The position numbers were made by a program, and so were the translations under genes. This document shows, one piece after another, positions 1-9,213 of a stretch of 64,000 bases of DNA. Position 1 is the stretch's first letter; each line of letters begins with the position of its first letter. This stretch comes from Leptospira harrisiae (lineage in GTDB: Bacteria; Spirochaetota; Leptospiria; Leptospirales; Leptospiraceae): the NCBI RefSeq assembly GCF_002811945.1, contig NZ_NPDX01000001.1, positions 1,186,501 to 1,250,500 of the forward strand, in the 5' to 3' direction. Below the pieces are notes generated by a model. The model saw nothing but the letters and a program-made list of their open reading frames with translations. It was not told the DNA's origin and ran no database searches.

Positions 1-1550
1 GTGATTTGAATTTGGAAATGGAAAAGGTGATATTGAAATTTCCAGAAGCAGTGAGTGTTGTTTCAAGGCAAGGTCGGGGGGAATCGGCAGCAGAACCCAT
101 TGGTTCGGAAGAAGGAGAGATGATGGTCAAATTGAAACCCAAAAAAGAATGGGTTTCGGCACATGATAGAGAAGAGCTGATGGAACTCATGAAAAATTCT
201 GTGAACAACAGTGTTCCTTCTTCCTACATCAGTTTGTCACAACCCATTGAAAACCGCGTCAATGCATTGTTATCCGGTTCCAAAGCAGATATCGTGATTA
301 AAATTTATGGTGATGATTTAAAAACACTCAAATCCATTGCAGATAATTATGCATCCAAAATCAAAAAAATCCAAGGGGCTGCCGACTTACGAGTCCAAAA
401 ACTTTTAGGTTTACCACTTCTCGAAATCAAAATGAATCGTGGAAACATGGCGCGGTATGGGGTTCGTGCGGAAGAAATTCTCACAACCATCGAAACTCTT
501 CGAGTGGGTGCCAATGCTGGAAAAGTTTACGAAGGTTACAAACGCTTTGATTTGATTGTTCGTTTGGATGCAGACGTAACTGACATCGGTGTCATCGAAA
601 ACGTTCCCGTAATGACGGAACTCGGTGGAACAGTTCCTCTTGGTCAGGTCACAGACATTACGATGACAGAAGGACCAGCTGCTCTTTATCACGAAGGCTT
701 GAAACGAAGGATCCTTGTGGAAGTAAACGTTCGTGGGCGAGATATGATTGGATTTGTAAATGATGTACAAGCAGCGACACAGTCGATTGAATCAGGATTA
801 CCGCAAGGATACTATGTGGATTGGGGTGGCCAGTTTGAAAACTTCACTCGTGCTAAGAATCGACTTGCCATAGTGATTCCCATTGCAGGTGCCATTATTT
901 TTGCGATGCTTTTTATAGCTTTTGGAAGTGTTTATTATGCATTGGGAGTCTTTATTTTAGTGCCTTTGTCACTTTCAGGAGGAATCCTTTCCCTTGTCAT
1001 TCGAGGCCTCCCATTTTCCATTCCAGCTGGAGTTGGATTCATTGCGGCAGCCGGTATATCAGTGTTAAACGGGGTTGTTTATGCTTCGGCTCTTAAGGAC
1101 CAATTAAAGATCACCCGTGATCCTTCTAAAGCAGTTGTGGAAGCTGCTGTGTATACCTTACGTGCTGTTGCTACCACAGAACTTGTTGCCATCATTGGAT
1201 TTTTACCCATGGCCATTGCATCAAGTGCAGGAGCAGAGGTGCAAAGACCACTGGCAACGGTGGTAATGGGTGGAGTTCTTGTGGCAACGATCTTATCACG
1301 TTTTCTTCTGCCCATTGCCTTTGAGTTTTTAGTCAAACTAGCACAACGTCAAGAGATCAGGCAAATGGAAAGGGAACGTAAAATGAATGAATACTTTGTA
1401 GAAGAGATGAAAAAATACAAAGCATCAGAAGTCCACGATTCCCACGGACATTCGCATCATTATGAAGCGGATCATCACGAATCACAAACGGAAGATGATT
1501 CCAAAACAAATAAACAAAATCAGAAATCTAAAAAAAGAGGACTTAAATGA
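1..1550 (+). CDS. Heavy-metal efflux RND pump, CusA/CzcA family, C-terminal half (cut by window edge)
   Basis: The reading frame is open to the left edge, so only about the last 515 residues of a roughly 1,050-residue inner-membrane proton/metal antiporter are seen. What remains is the second porter domain (Lys-Pro-Lys-Lys-Glu-Trp block typical of CzcA) followed by the last membrane helices (about residues 285-450 of the visible part). The tail holds a His-rich stretch ([16 protein letters not shown]) that could bind metal ions. The family moves Cu(I)/Ag(I) or Zn/Co/Cd from the periplasm or cytoplasm through a tripartite channel; which metal cannot be told because the selective helix-4 residues lie off the window. 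It overlaps the next gene by ATGA, and the outer-membrane and adaptor partners lie just downstream. Confidence 0.9.
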   Translation, partial: DLNLEMEKVILKFPEAVSVVSRQGRGESAAEPIGSEEGEMMVKLKPKKEWVSAHDREELMELMKNSVNNSVPSSYISLSQPIENRVNALLSGSKADIVIKIYGDDLKTLKSIADNYASKIKKIQGAADLRVQKLLGLPLLEIKMNRGNMARYGVRAEEILTTIETLRVGANAGKVYEGYKRFDLIVRLDADVTDIGVIENVPVMTELGGTVPLGQVTDITMTEGPAALYHEGLKRRILVEVNVRGRDMIGFVNDVQAATQSIESGLPQGYYVDWGGQFENFTRAKNRLAIVIPIAGAIIFAMLFIAFGSVYYALGVFILVPLSLSGGILSLVIRGLPFSIPAGVGFIAAAGISVLNGVVYASALKDQLKITRDPSKAVVEAAVYTLRAVATTELVAIIGFLPMAIASSAGAEVQRPLATVVMGGVLVATILSRFLLPIAFEFLVKLAQRQEIRQMERERKMNEYFVEEMKKYKASEVHDSHGHSHHYEADHHESQTEDDSKTNKQNQKSKKRGLK

Positions 1551-2170
1551 AACCTAATTATTACGTAGCACACCCTTGGCATGGATTAGAACTCGGACCA
1601 AAAGCACCAGATGAGTTGGATGTATTTATCGAACTCACTCCACAAGACACAGTTAAATATGAAATTGATAAAGCATCTGGTTTTATCCGTGTAGATAGAC
1701 CTCAAAAGTATAGCAACCGTTCGCCGACTTTGTATGGGTTCATTCCAAGAACTTATTCCGGTGAAGCATCTGGGAAACATTGTTCGGAAGTAGTTGGCCG
1801 ACCAGATATCATTGGAGACGGAGATCCTATTGACATTTGTGTACTCAGTGTGAATCCAATCACTCATGGTAATATGATTCTTACAGTAATTCCCATTGGT
1901 GGTCTTCGAATGATCGATAAAGGTGAAGCCGATGACAAAATTGTAGCTGTTCTAAAAGGGGACGAAGTGTTCGGCCAAATCAAAGACATTTCTGAGGTTC
2001 CAAAAGCCCTTATCAACAAACTCCACCATTATTTTTTAACTTACAAACTAGATCCAAATTCTCCTTCTACGGGAACTGTTGAAATTACAGAGGTATACGA
2101 CCGTAAAGAAGCAATCAAAGTGATTCAGTTTGGAATTGAAGATTATATAAAGAAATTTGTAACTGTATGA
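1547..2170 (+). CDS. ppa: Inorganic pyrophosphatase (family I)
   Basis: Soluble cytoplasmic enzyme splitting pyrophosphate to two phosphates, which pulls biosynthetic reactions forward. At 207 residues it fits the bacterial family I size range or slightly above. The family signature GDGDPIDIC with its metal-binding aspartates is intact, as is the YGFIPRTY block. The start overlaps the RND pump stop by 4 bp, and its own stop overlaps the next start by 4 bp, so it is translationally coupled inside an efflux operon. That position is odd: there is no obvious functional link between pyrophosphate hydrolysis and metal efflux. Upstream, AAAGAGG serves as ribosome-binding site. Confidence 0.93.
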   Translation: MKPNYYVAHPWHGLELGPKAPDELDVFIELTPQDTVKYEIDKASGFIRVDRPQKYSNRSPTLYGFIPRTYSGEASGKHCSEVVGRPDIIGDGDPIDICVLSVNPITHGNMILTVIPIGGLRMIDKGEADDKIVAVLKGDEVFGQIKDISEVPKALINKLHHYFLTYKLDPNSPSTGTVEITEVYDRKEAIKVIQFGIEDYIKKFVTV

Positions 2171-3492
2171 AATCAATAACGAAGTTTTTGGTTTTATTCC
2201 TTCTTGGAATCCATTCATACACTGTTTTTCCAAAAGAAAAAGCAGTGTATGAACTTCACTCTAAGGATGAATTATTTTTTCTTGGTGAAGATTCCAGGGC
2301 CCAAGACTCCAAAGAAAAGTGGAATTTGGATGAGTTGGAAAACTTTGCTGTCACTAGTAATCCTTTGTATCTACGTGAAAAACAGAACATTGGGATGGCA
2401 CGAGGTGATATTATCACGGCAAGTTTATATTATAATCCAATTATTAATATGCAACAGCAGTTTATGGGAGCCTCGGCTAATGCCGCAACAGGAAAACCAG
2501 AAACTTCAATCATTTACAACCAACCATTTGATATGAGTGGGGTGATTCCTCAGCGTGAGAAAGTCGCCAAACAAGAGTTCTTGGGAACCATTGCTAGTTT
2601 TCGCGACTTCGATCGTTTATTTCGATTACGTCTTCGCCAAAACTTTTGGACTTATCTTTATGTAACGGAACAAATCAATTACCAAAAAGAGTTTTTGGAA
2701 AATTACCAAGACCTTTTGGATTTAACCAAACTCAGAGCTGAAAAAGGCGATATTTCTTTTTTAGAGTATGATCGTTTGGCTTTGGAGCGGGTTCAAATCG
2801 AAAGGGAATACCGAAATGCAAGAATCCTTCGTGCGCAAGTAGTGAAAAACCTTCGAGTATTGATTGGGATTTCAGATTTAAATTCGCCATTGAGTATCAA
2901 AGGTAGGTTGGAATTTATTTCTACACGAGAGTTTGGGATTGATTTAAACGATTTTGATATTGAAGAAAGACCCGATTTGGTGGCTTTAAAAATTCGCCAA
3001 CAAAGGGAAAGAATGAATATCGAATTAAAAAAACGAGAGATCATTCCACCGTTGACTTTGGGGGTTGAATTTTTAAACAAAGGAAATGAAAATGTTACCG
3101 GTATTTATGCGGCCACTCCACTTCCTTTATTTGATCGCAAACAAGGGGAAATCTTAAAGTCAGAAGAGTCCTATAAAAAATTAGGATTCGATGTGGATGC
3201 AAAACGGAACGAAATCCTTTCTGAGATTTCAGCGGCAATCAAAGAATTACAAGCACGAGAATCGCAATTATTGGATTACCAAAAAATGGGGCTCTTGGAA
3301 AAAAACAAAGAGGTACAAGAGAAGTCAAGACTTGCTTACATTCGAGGTGCATCCAATTTAGTAACTTTTTTGGAGGCGGAGAAAAACTATCTCAGTGTCC
3401 TTCGTAGTTATTATGAAATCATTTATCTCTATTACAATGCTTTGGAAGGATACAAAGCTTCTATCGGAAAGATGGATAGCTCGGAGTTTTAA
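2167..3492 (+). CDS. TolC-family outer-membrane efflux protein (CusC/CzcC-like)
   Basis: The product should form the outer-membrane/periplasmic duct of the tripartite efflux system. A hydrophobic signal peptide occupies residues 1-20. The rest shows the TolC pattern of long amphipathic helices in two repeats, with the typical region LTKLRAEKGDISFLEYDRLA in the first and SRLAYIRGASNLVTFLEAEK in the second. Length (441) is usual for CzcC proteins. It is coupled to ppa by ATGA and followed 5 bp later by the adaptor gene, so ppa, this gene and the adaptor should be one transcript. Confidence 0.88.
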   Translation: MKSITKFLVLFLLGIHSYTVFPKEKAVYELHSKDELFFLGEDSRAQDSKEKWNLDELENFAVTSNPLYLREKQNIGMARGDIITASLYYNPIINMQQQFMGASANAATGKPETSIIYNQPFDMSGVIPQREKVAKQEFLGTIASFRDFDRLFRLRLRQNFWTYLYVTEQINYQKEFLENYQDLLDLTKLRAEKGDISFLEYDRLALERVQIEREYRNARILRAQVVKNLRVLIGISDLNSPLSIKGRLEFISTREFGIDLNDFDIEERPDLVALKIRQQRERMNIELKKREIIPPLTLGVEFLNKGNENVTGIYAATPLPLFDRKQGEILKSEESYKKLGFDVDAKRNEILSEISAAIKELQARESQLLDYQKMGLLEKNKEVQEKSRLAYIRGASNLVTFLEAEKNYLSVLRSYYEIIYLYYNALEGYKASIGKMDSSEF

Positions 3493-3497
3493 TTTAT

Positions 3498-4679
3498 ATG
3501 AAAACAGAATTTAATTTTAAAAATATTCGTTCATTGAGTATACTTGTACTCGTTGGAAGTTTGGCATACTTTGGTTATACAAAGTTTTTTGGTTCAGGTA
3601 AAAAAACAGAAGCCATAACTGAAGACAAATCAAAGTTCATTATCTCTCAAGAAATTCAGAAGAACCACCCGTTTTCAGTTGTATATCTAGAAGAAAAAGC
3701 CTTGGAAGAAGAGCTTCAACTTCCTGGAACTGTATCTTATGATATGAATAGTGTTGCTAAAGTTGGTTCGCGTGTTAGCGGACGAATTGTACAGGTTTTT
3801 GTGAAAGAAGGTGAACATGTGAAAAAAAGCACAGCACTTGCTTCTATCCAATCTGTAGAACTTGGGACTACCGAAGCAAATTATTTGAAAGCTAGAGCGA
3901 GACTCGAAGCTTTAAAAGTGCAGGCAGATAGAGCAAAAGATTTATATGAAAGAAAAGTAACTTCTGCGAAAGAATATGAAATGTCATTAATGGATTATAA
4001 ATCGGTCAAAGCAGAGATGGAAACATCTCGAAACGCACTAGAAAATCTTGGCCTCAATGAAATAGAAATCGCTAACTTAGAAGCCGGGAAATATAATTCT
4101 AAAAACTTATACATCAGAACACCCATTTCTGGAACTGTTACAGAAAGAGAAGCTATCATTGGTCAGGCGGTCAATGCTCGTGATAATCTTTTTACTGTAG
4201 CAGATTTAAGTGTTTTGTGGATCAACTTAGAAGTTTATGAAAAAGATTTGGCGTCCATTCGAATGGGAAACGAGGCAAAAGTGATTCCGATTGGTTCTAA
4301 AGATGATTCTTTAAAAGCAGTGGTTTCTCACGTTGGGGATGTGATTGATCCTATTAAAAAAACGGCAGAGATTCGGTTGGAAGTGAGAAACTCAAAAGGA
4401 AGGTTACGTCCCGGTCAAAGTGTAACCGCCACCGTTGTGGGTGCAATGGTTGAATCATCAGTAAACAAAGCAAAGGTGATTCCTGCAGATTGTATTCATA
4501 AAATTGAGGGTGAAAATTTTGTTTTTGTTCGTAACAGTGATGGATCTTTTTCTGCCAAAAAAATTGGAATTGGTAAAACTTATGACCATTGGGTAGAAAT
4601 CACAAACGGTGTGGAATCGGGTGAAGCAATTGTAGAAGAGGGAAGTTTTGTATTGAAAAGTGAATATTTAAAATTATAA
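3498..4679 (+). CDS. RND efflux periplasmic adaptor (membrane fusion protein, CusB/CzcB-like)
   Basis: This protein would bridge the inner-membrane pump and the TolC-like duct. Residues 15-33 form an N-terminal membrane anchor or signal. A barrel-sandwich lipoyl-like half (GSRVSGRIVQVFVKEGEHVKK) comes next, then a helical hairpin and the second lipoyl half (IRTPISGTVTEREAIIGQAV), a beta-barrel and a membrane-proximal domain. No Met/His-rich metal-binding N-terminus is evident. Length (393) is typical. It is the last gene of the efflux operon; the start of lexA follows after 50 bp with its own promoter. Confidence 0.9.
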   Translation: MKTEFNFKNIRSLSILVLVGSLAYFGYTKFFGSGKKTEAITEDKSKFIISQEIQKNHPFSVVYLEEKALEEELQLPGTVSYDMNSVAKVGSRVSGRIVQVFVKEGEHVKKSTALASIQSVELGTTEANYLKARARLEALKVQADRAKDLYERKVTSAKEYEMSLMDYKSVKAEMETSRNALENLGLNEIEIANLEAGKYNSKNLYIRTPISGTVTEREAIIGQAVNARDNLFTVADLSVLWINLEVYEKDLASIRMGNEAKVIPIGSKDDSLKAVVSHVGDVIDPIKKTAEIRLEVRNSKGRLRPGQSVTATVVGAMVESSVNKAKVIPADCIHKIEGENFVFVRNSDGSFSAKKIGIGKTYDHWVEITNGVESGEAIVEEGSFVLKSEYLKL

Positions 4680-4693
4680 CTCCTAGTTTTTTG

Positions 4694-4722
4694 TTGACAT
4701 AACGCCCATTTCCTAGTTATCT
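4694..4722 (+). promoter_or_regulatory. Putative sigma-70 promoter of lexA
   Basis: A perfect TTGACA (4694-4699) is followed after 17 bp by TTATCT (4717-4722). The predicted transcription start falls at about 4729-4730, which is the A of the lexA ATG, and no Shine-Dalgarno sequence is visible in front of it. The mRNA could therefore be leaderless. No TTTG-N5-CAAA box, the motif described for Leptospira LexA1, is present in the 50-bp gap. Confidence 0.6.
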
Positions 4723-4729
4723 GTTTAGT

Positions 4730-5338
4730 ATGAAAGATCTCACGGAAAAACAAGAACTGGTCCTACAATACATTTCGGACACAGTCCGCGAGAAGGGTTT
4801 CCCTCCTACCATTCGTGAAATGGGCGACCAATTTGGCATCACAGCCAAAGGCGCCTATGACCATCTCAAGGCCATTGAAAAAAAAGGTTATATTCGCACT
4901 TCGAAAAACCAAAGCCGGGCCATCGAACTATTAAAAGGAAATGCGGAAGAGGCACTCCTCGTCCGAGCTTCGGGAATTCCCCTTCTTGGCCAAGTTGCCG
5001 CCGGTTCACCCATCTTAGCCGAGGAAAACATTGAAGAATACATTGCGGTTCCCGATGGAATGGCTGCCAAACCGGGAACTTTTGCCCTTCGGGTCAAAGG
5101 GGATTCCATGGTGGAAGCGGGGATCAGTGACGGGGATATTGCGATCATCCAAAAAAAAGACACGGCAAGAAACGGTGAGATCGTTGTTGCGATGATTGAA
5201 AACGAAGCCACTCTCAAAGTTTTTTATAAAGAAACAGATATGATCCGTCTCGAACCAAGAAATGCAAAATTGAAACCCATTCGTACCAAAAAGGCCACGA
5301 TAATTGGAAAACTAATCGGTCTCTATCGTATTTACTGA
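4730..5338 (+). CDS. lexA: LexA repressor (SOS response regulator)
   Basis: Dimeric repressor that cleaves itself when stimulated by RecA filaments on single-stranded DNA. It has an N-terminal winged helix-turn-helix (residues about 1-65, with PTIREMGDQFGI and the recognition helix AKGAYDHLKAIEKKG), then the S24 peptidase domain. The scissile bond is Ala91-Gly92, the nucleophile Ser126 (in KGDSM) and the general base Lys163 (in ATLKVF). All three are shifted by +7 from E. coli Ala84-Gly85/Ser119/Lys156, so the protein should be fully cleavable. Length 202 is normal. Leptospira can carry two LexA proteins, and which one this is cannot be decided here. Confidence 0.96.
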   Translation: MKDLTEKQELVLQYISDTVREKGFPPTIREMGDQFGITAKGAYDHLKAIEKKGYIRTSKNQSRAIELLKGNAEEALLVRASGIPLLGQVAAGSPILAEENIEEYIAVPDGMAAKPGTFALRVKGDSMVEAGISDGDIAIIQKKDTARNGEIVVAMIENEATLKVFYKETDMIRLEPRNAKLKPIRTKKATIIGKLIGLYRIY

Positions 5339-5374
5339 TTGACCAAAGCCCGGTTGGGCATGAGTTTAGAAGGG

Positions 5375-5665
5375 ATGTCGAAACATCTCTTCTTTTTCCC
5401 AACTCTTCTCATTTTATCCCTCATCCTTTCTTGCGCTCCCAAAAAACAAGATATCTCTGCCTATGATTTGAAACGAGTTTTGGAGCGATTTGCGCAAAAT
5501 CGAATCCAAACAGGACTTATGGCAGACACCAAACGACCTGCACCAACTGACAGTGCTCTGTTCGAAGAGGCGTGCGAAGTATACCGGCTGTCGATCCCGG
5601 AAGCCAAAAAAATGTTAAAAAAAGAAAACAAGGCCTTATACGAGTCAATTTATGGAAATGAATAA
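5375..5665 (+). CDS. Small putative lipoprotein
   Basis: A product of about 96 residues of no recognised family. From the chosen ATG it has a short charged N-terminus, a hydrophobic core and a lipobox ending SLILSC (Cys about residue 21), so it is probably an envelope lipoprotein. The mature part is charged and mostly helical. Start choice: a TTG at 5339 and an ATG at 5360 are in frame, but 5375 gives the cleanest signal peptide. It sits 36 bp after lexA and overlaps the start of the ctp protease gene by 14 bp, so it is probably co-transcribed with both. Confidence 0.65.
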   Translation: MSKHLFFFPTLLILSLILSCAPKKQDISAYDLKRVLERFAQNRIQTGLMADTKRPAPTDSALFEEACEVYRLSIPEAKKMLKKENKALYESIYGNE

Positions 5666-7031
5666 AATCAAAATTTCAGAACGTCTGGTTTGGGGGACAA
5701 TTACCTTCTGTTTGGTGGTAATTGTTTTTTTTGTTAGCACAGAGAAAGTAAAAGCTATATCTACGGATGGCGAAAAATACTTACAGATTTTGCATGAAGT
5801 CGTTTCTTATATTGAAAACGATTATGTGGATCCACAAGAAGAAAAAAAAATATATACTGGGGCAATTCTTGGAGCCTTACAAAGTTTAGGTGATCCTCAC
5901 ACTCGATTTTTGGACACAGATGAATTTGGTGAACTACAGAATGAAACCAAAGGGAGTTTCGGCGGGATAGGAGTTGAGATCAGTTTCCAAGAAAATGCAT
6001 TTATCATTGTGGCCCCAATTGAAGGCACTCCTGCATGGAAGGCAGGACTCCAACCCCAAGATAAAATCATAGAAATCAACGGAAAAAGTACAAAGTCTGT
6101 ATCTCTATCGGAATCGATAGGAATGATGCGTGGGGAAGTCGGTTCTTCGATTTCAATGAAAATTGAAAGAAAAGGAATCAAAGATCCCTTTGTTGTCAAT
6201 TTGGTTCGAGAACTCATTCAAATTCGATATGTCAGGTCTCATTACCTTCCAGAAACGGAAACTGGTTATATCAAACTGGTTCAGTTTATGGGAAAAGAAA
6301 CCACTGCGAAAGAATTTGCAAACGCAGTCACTTCTATGAAAGAAGCAGGTGCAAAAAAACTAGTCATCGATTTGAGAATGAATCCTGGTGGCCTTTTGGA
6401 TCTAGCCATTGACCTGGCTGACATGTTTTTACCACCAGAGTCGGACATTGTGTCTGTTAAAGGTAGAGGTGGAGTTCTTGTAAAAAGTTACAAAGCCGAT
6501 AAAAAAGAAAAAAAGTTTTTAGAGATTCCCATTGCAATACTCGTGAACGGGGGATCGGCAAGTGCTTCTGAAATTTTAGCAGGTGCATTAAAAGATAACA
6601 AACGTGCTGTGGTCGTTGGTACCCAAAGTTTTGGGAAGGGAAGTGTTCAGTCCATTTTTCCGCTTTCTGGAGGAACCGGGGTTGCCATTACCATTCAAAA
6701 ATACTACACTCCATCTGGAATTTCCATCCATGGGAAGGGGATCACACCTGATTTTGTTGTGAATCCCATTGCCGCAAGTGAAGATGAAAAGTATGCTTTA
6801 GAAAAATTGTATAAAAAAAATCTTGTTCGTCCGTTTTTAGAAACACACGAGGAATTCAATGATCTGGCACTCAGTGATTTTTCCGCGATTTTGAAAAAAG
6901 AAAACCTTACTATTTCTGATTCTGTTATCAGAATTTTTTTATTCAATGAAATGAGAGCAGGTTCATCAAATACCAAACCTCGGCTGGATTTAGATACCCA
7001 ACTTGCTGAAGCCATTCGTGTTTTGAAATAA
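5652..7031 (+). CDS. C-terminal processing serine protease, S41 family (Ctp) with PDZ domain
   Basis: Periplasmic protease of the CtpA/Prc type, which trims C-termini of envelope proteins. Residues 11-30 form a membrane anchor or signal. A cap/N-terminal helical region (about 38-95), a PDZ domain (about 97-180, with GGIGVEIS and the GLQPQDKIIEING core) and the S41 domain follow. The catalytic serine lies in NGGSASASE (about 299-307), and the lysine of the dyad is about Lys329 in SFGKG. Length 459 is typical. An ATG two codons inside (5658) is an alternative start. The stop overlaps the tsaD start by 1 bp. Confidence 0.93.
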   Translation: MEMNKIKISERLVWGTITFCLVVIVFFVSTEKVKAISTDGEKYLQILHEVVSYIENDYVDPQEEKKIYTGAILGALQSLGDPHTRFLDTDEFGELQNETKGSFGGIGVEISFQENAFIIVAPIEGTPAWKAGLQPQDKIIEINGKSTKSVSLSESIGMMRGEVGSSISMKIERKGIKDPFVVNLVRELIQIRYVRSHYLPETETGYIKLVQFMGKETTAKEFANAVTSMKEAGAKKLVIDLRMNPGGLLDLAIDLADMFLPPESDIVSVKGRGGVLVKSYKADKKEKKFLEIPIAILVNGGSASASEILAGALKDNKRAVVVGTQSFGKGSVQSIFPLSGGTGVAITIQKYYTPSGISIHGKGITPDFVVNPIAASEDEKYALEKLYKKNLVRPFLETHEEFNDLALSDFSAILKKENLTISDSVIRIFLFNEMRAGSSNTKPRLDLDTQLAEAIRVLK

Positions 7032-8056
7032 TGACCTACGGGTTGGGAATTGAATCCAGTTGTGACGAAACTTCCATTGCCATTGTTCGGGATGGAAAGG
7101 AATTACTTTCCTTAAAAATCTATAGCCAAATTGATTCCCATTCTCCGTATCGGGGAGTGGTTCCCGAAATTGCCTCAAGAGCCCATTTAGAAAAAATTAA
7201 TTCTCTCCTTGCTATATCGATGGAAGAGGTGGGAATCAAATATTCCGAATTAGAATATGTAGCAGTTACCAGCTATCCTGGGTTAGTTGGATCACTTATG
7301 ATTGGTGCTCAACTTGCTCGTTGTATCTCTCTTGTGTATGGAACTCCTATTGTTGCGGTCAACCATCTTGAAGCACATTTGGCAGTGATTGGTTTAGAAA
7401 GAGAACTTCCTCCGTTTCCGTGGCTTGGAGTCCTTCTTTCAGGCGGAAATTCATCAATTTATCTTTATAGAGGATTTGGGAACCTACAGATCCTTGCTGA
7501 TACCCAAGATGATTCACTCGGTGAAGCTTTTGATAAAGTGAGTGCAGTTTTAAACTTGCCTTATCCCGGCGGTCCTTATCTGGAATCAAAAGCCAATGCC
7601 TACCAACCGACAAAAGGGGAGGCCAATCCCTTCCCTAAACTTTTAAAGGAAGATGGAGAAGATCGGATTCGTTTTTCCTATAGTGGCCTAAAAACAGCTG
7701 TATTGTATTTTTTAAAAGCGAATGTTACAAATCCGCCTATTGAAAAAATTTCTTATTACTTTCAAAAGACTGCCTTTGAGCTTGTCACTCGGAACATTCG
7801 AAAGGCCATTCAAAAAACGGGAATTCGGACAGTGGTGGCGGCAGGTGGGGTTCTCGCCAACGGTACCCTTCGGGAGAATTTGGAGAAAGAAAAAGAAAGG
7901 TCTGGGTTTGACCTATTTTATCCTGGCAAAAAAATTTACTGCACAGATAACGGAGCGATGGTGGCATGTCTTGGATACCATCTTTGGAAACAAAAATCTT
8001 TTGTGGGGCTTGACTTTAAGGTAAGCCCAAAACGAAACTTTGAACAAATATTATGA
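7031..8056 (+). CDS. tsaD: tRNA N6-threonylcarbamoyladenosine (t6A37) transferase subunit TsaD
   Basis: ASKHA-fold enzyme that moves the threonylcarbamoyl group from its AMP ester to A37 of ANN-decoding tRNAs, working with TsaB and TsaE, which are not in the window. The N-terminal GIESSCDETS phosphate loop, the metal-binding HLEAH (about residues 114-118) and the C-terminal DNGAMVACLG motif are intact. The protein is 341 residues long, a usual size. It overlaps ctp by one base (TAATG) and pssA by ATGA. Confidence 0.96.
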   Translation: MTYGLGIESSCDETSIAIVRDGKELLSLKIYSQIDSHSPYRGVVPEIASRAHLEKINSLLAISMEEVGIKYSELEYVAVTSYPGLVGSLMIGAQLARCISLVYGTPIVAVNHLEAHLAVIGLERELPPFPWLGVLLSGGNSSIYLYRGFGNLQILADTQDDSLGEAFDKVSAVLNLPYPGGPYLESKANAYQPTKGEANPFPKLLKEDGEDRIRFSYSGLKTAVLYFLKANVTNPPIEKISYYFQKTAFELVTRNIRKAIQKTGIRTVVAAGGVLANGTLRENLEKEKERSGFDLFYPGKKIYCTDNGAMVACLGYHLWKQKSFVGLDFKVSPKRNFEQIL

Positions 8057-8808
8057 AACTAAAATTAACTTGGATTCCGAATACACTCACTCTGGGAAAC
8101 TTAACATTAGGATTTGTTTCTATGTTACTTGTAGCAGAAACCAATCCTTCTCAATCAAATTCGCATGAACTTTATTCGCTAGCGGGTGTATTTATCATCT
8201 TAGCAGCGTTATTCGATGGTTTTGACGGAATGGCCGCTCGAGCCCTGAATTGTACTAGTGAACTAGGTGCAGACTTGGACAGTTTGGCTGACTTAACCAC
8301 CTTTGGCATTGCCCCAGGATTTTTATCGTACAAAATGTTCTTCTACGATATCAAATTGGATATTTTTGACAGACCGGATTATTTTCCATTGGGTATGTTC
8401 ATCGCAGCCTTGTATCCAATCTGTGCCGCTTATCGTTTGGCACGTTTTAATGTTGCTCACGATCCGAAATCTTTTAATGGGCTACCCTCTCCAGTAGCAG
8501 GGGTTGTCATTGGAATTTTTCCTTTGGTATTTTCTGTATCACAAGTTCCGGTTTGGACTGCAGTTCTCTTTTTTGTTTTCACTGCTCTCCTTATGGTTTC
8601 TACTTTAAGATATAGTAAACCTCAGGTTGCCATCCGGGGACTTTTTTCCTGGAAAAAATTAGGGATTAGCATTCTTGGACTTGGACTATTGTTACTAGCC
8701 ATTGGGTTTTATCAATGGCCATACGTGATGTATGGTGCAGTGGGATTTTATGTTTTTTCTGGAATTGTTTCTTTTTTGATTCAAACCATTCAGGACTACC
8801 GTGTGTAG
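8053..8808 (+). CDS. pssA: CDP-diacylglycerol-serine O-phosphatidyltransferase
   Basis: Integral inner-membrane enzyme that should transfer serine onto CDP-diacylglycerol, the entry step to phosphatidylserine and phosphatidylethanolamine. The CDP-alcohol phosphotransferase signature DG-x2-AR-x8-G-x3-D-x3-D is complete (DGMAAR to the last Asp of ADLDSLAD), and the following TTFGIAPGF block is typical of PssA rather than PgsA. About seven to eight hydrophobic segments are present. No phosphatidylserine decarboxylase is nearby. The gene overlaps tsaD by 4 bp and ends tail to tail, 2 bp from the STAS gene. Confidence 0.9.
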   Translation: MKLKLTWIPNTLTLGNLTLGFVSMLLVAETNPSQSNSHELYSLAGVFIILAALFDGFDGMAARALNCTSELGADLDSLADLTTFGIAPGFLSYKMFFYDIKLDIFDRPDYFPLGMFIAALYPICAAYRLARFNVAHDPKSFNGLPSPVAGVVIGIFPLVFSVSQVPVWTAVLFFVFTALLMVSTLRYSKPQVAIRGLFSWKKLGISILGLGLLLLAIGFYQWPYVMYGAVGFYVFSGIVSFLIQTIQDYRV

Positions 8809-8810
8809 TC

Positions 8811-9128
8811 TTAAGTGGATTCTTTGAGTTGGAAAATATCCAGCAGGTTTGCGACAGTAAAAATCGTTTTGACTTCCTCTGAAATGTGGATGATGCGAAC
8901 TTGTTTTTTCTTTTCCTTGGTCCAACTGTAAGTATGGAGTAGGATTCCGATTCCAGAGGAATCCAAATAACTCAAGTTTTTAAAATCTAAAACAACTTCT
9001 TTTACATCCTCAGTATCAATCAATGTTTTGATGTCCGCTTTTAGTTTGGGAGTGTCTCGCAGGGACAAAGACCCTTTTAGAAGGACTACCGCTTTTTCGT
9101 TCTCTCGGTTGATTTCATACTGAAACAT
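8811..9128 (-). CDS. STAS-domain anti-sigma-factor antagonist
   Basis: Single-domain cytoplasmic protein of about 105 residues in the SpoIIAA/RsbV family, acting in partner-switching control by binding an anti-sigma kinase. The phosphorylatable serine lies in the conserved YLDSSGIGILL segment. The start was taken at the Met beginning MFQYEINREN; an in-frame ATG 13 codons upstream would add a non-conserved extension. No kinase or phosphatase partner lies in the window, so the target sigma factor is unknown. It is divergent from the MBL gene with 85 bp between starts. Confidence 0.85.
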   Translation of the reverse strand: MFQYEINRENEKAVVLLKGSLSLRDTPKLKADIKTLIDTEDVKEVVLDFKNLSYLDSSGIGILLHTYSWTKEKKKQVRIIHISEEVKTIFTVANLLDIFQLKEST

Positions 9129-9213
9129 AACTTCAGTTAAGACAACATCTGAAAGAACCAAATACAATCAAAAAACGTTTGATTTTTCAAAAAAGGACTC
9201 TAGAAAAAGAGCA

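Noticed and set aside
4680..4729. Terminator of the efflux operon before lexA
   Set aside because: No stem-loop with a T run can be drawn in this gap.
9178..9192. TTTGATTTTTCAAA before the MBL hydrolase gene, similar to the leptospiral SOS box
   Set aside because: The spacer between TTTG and CAAA is six bases, not five, and the sequence is AT-rich enough to be chance.
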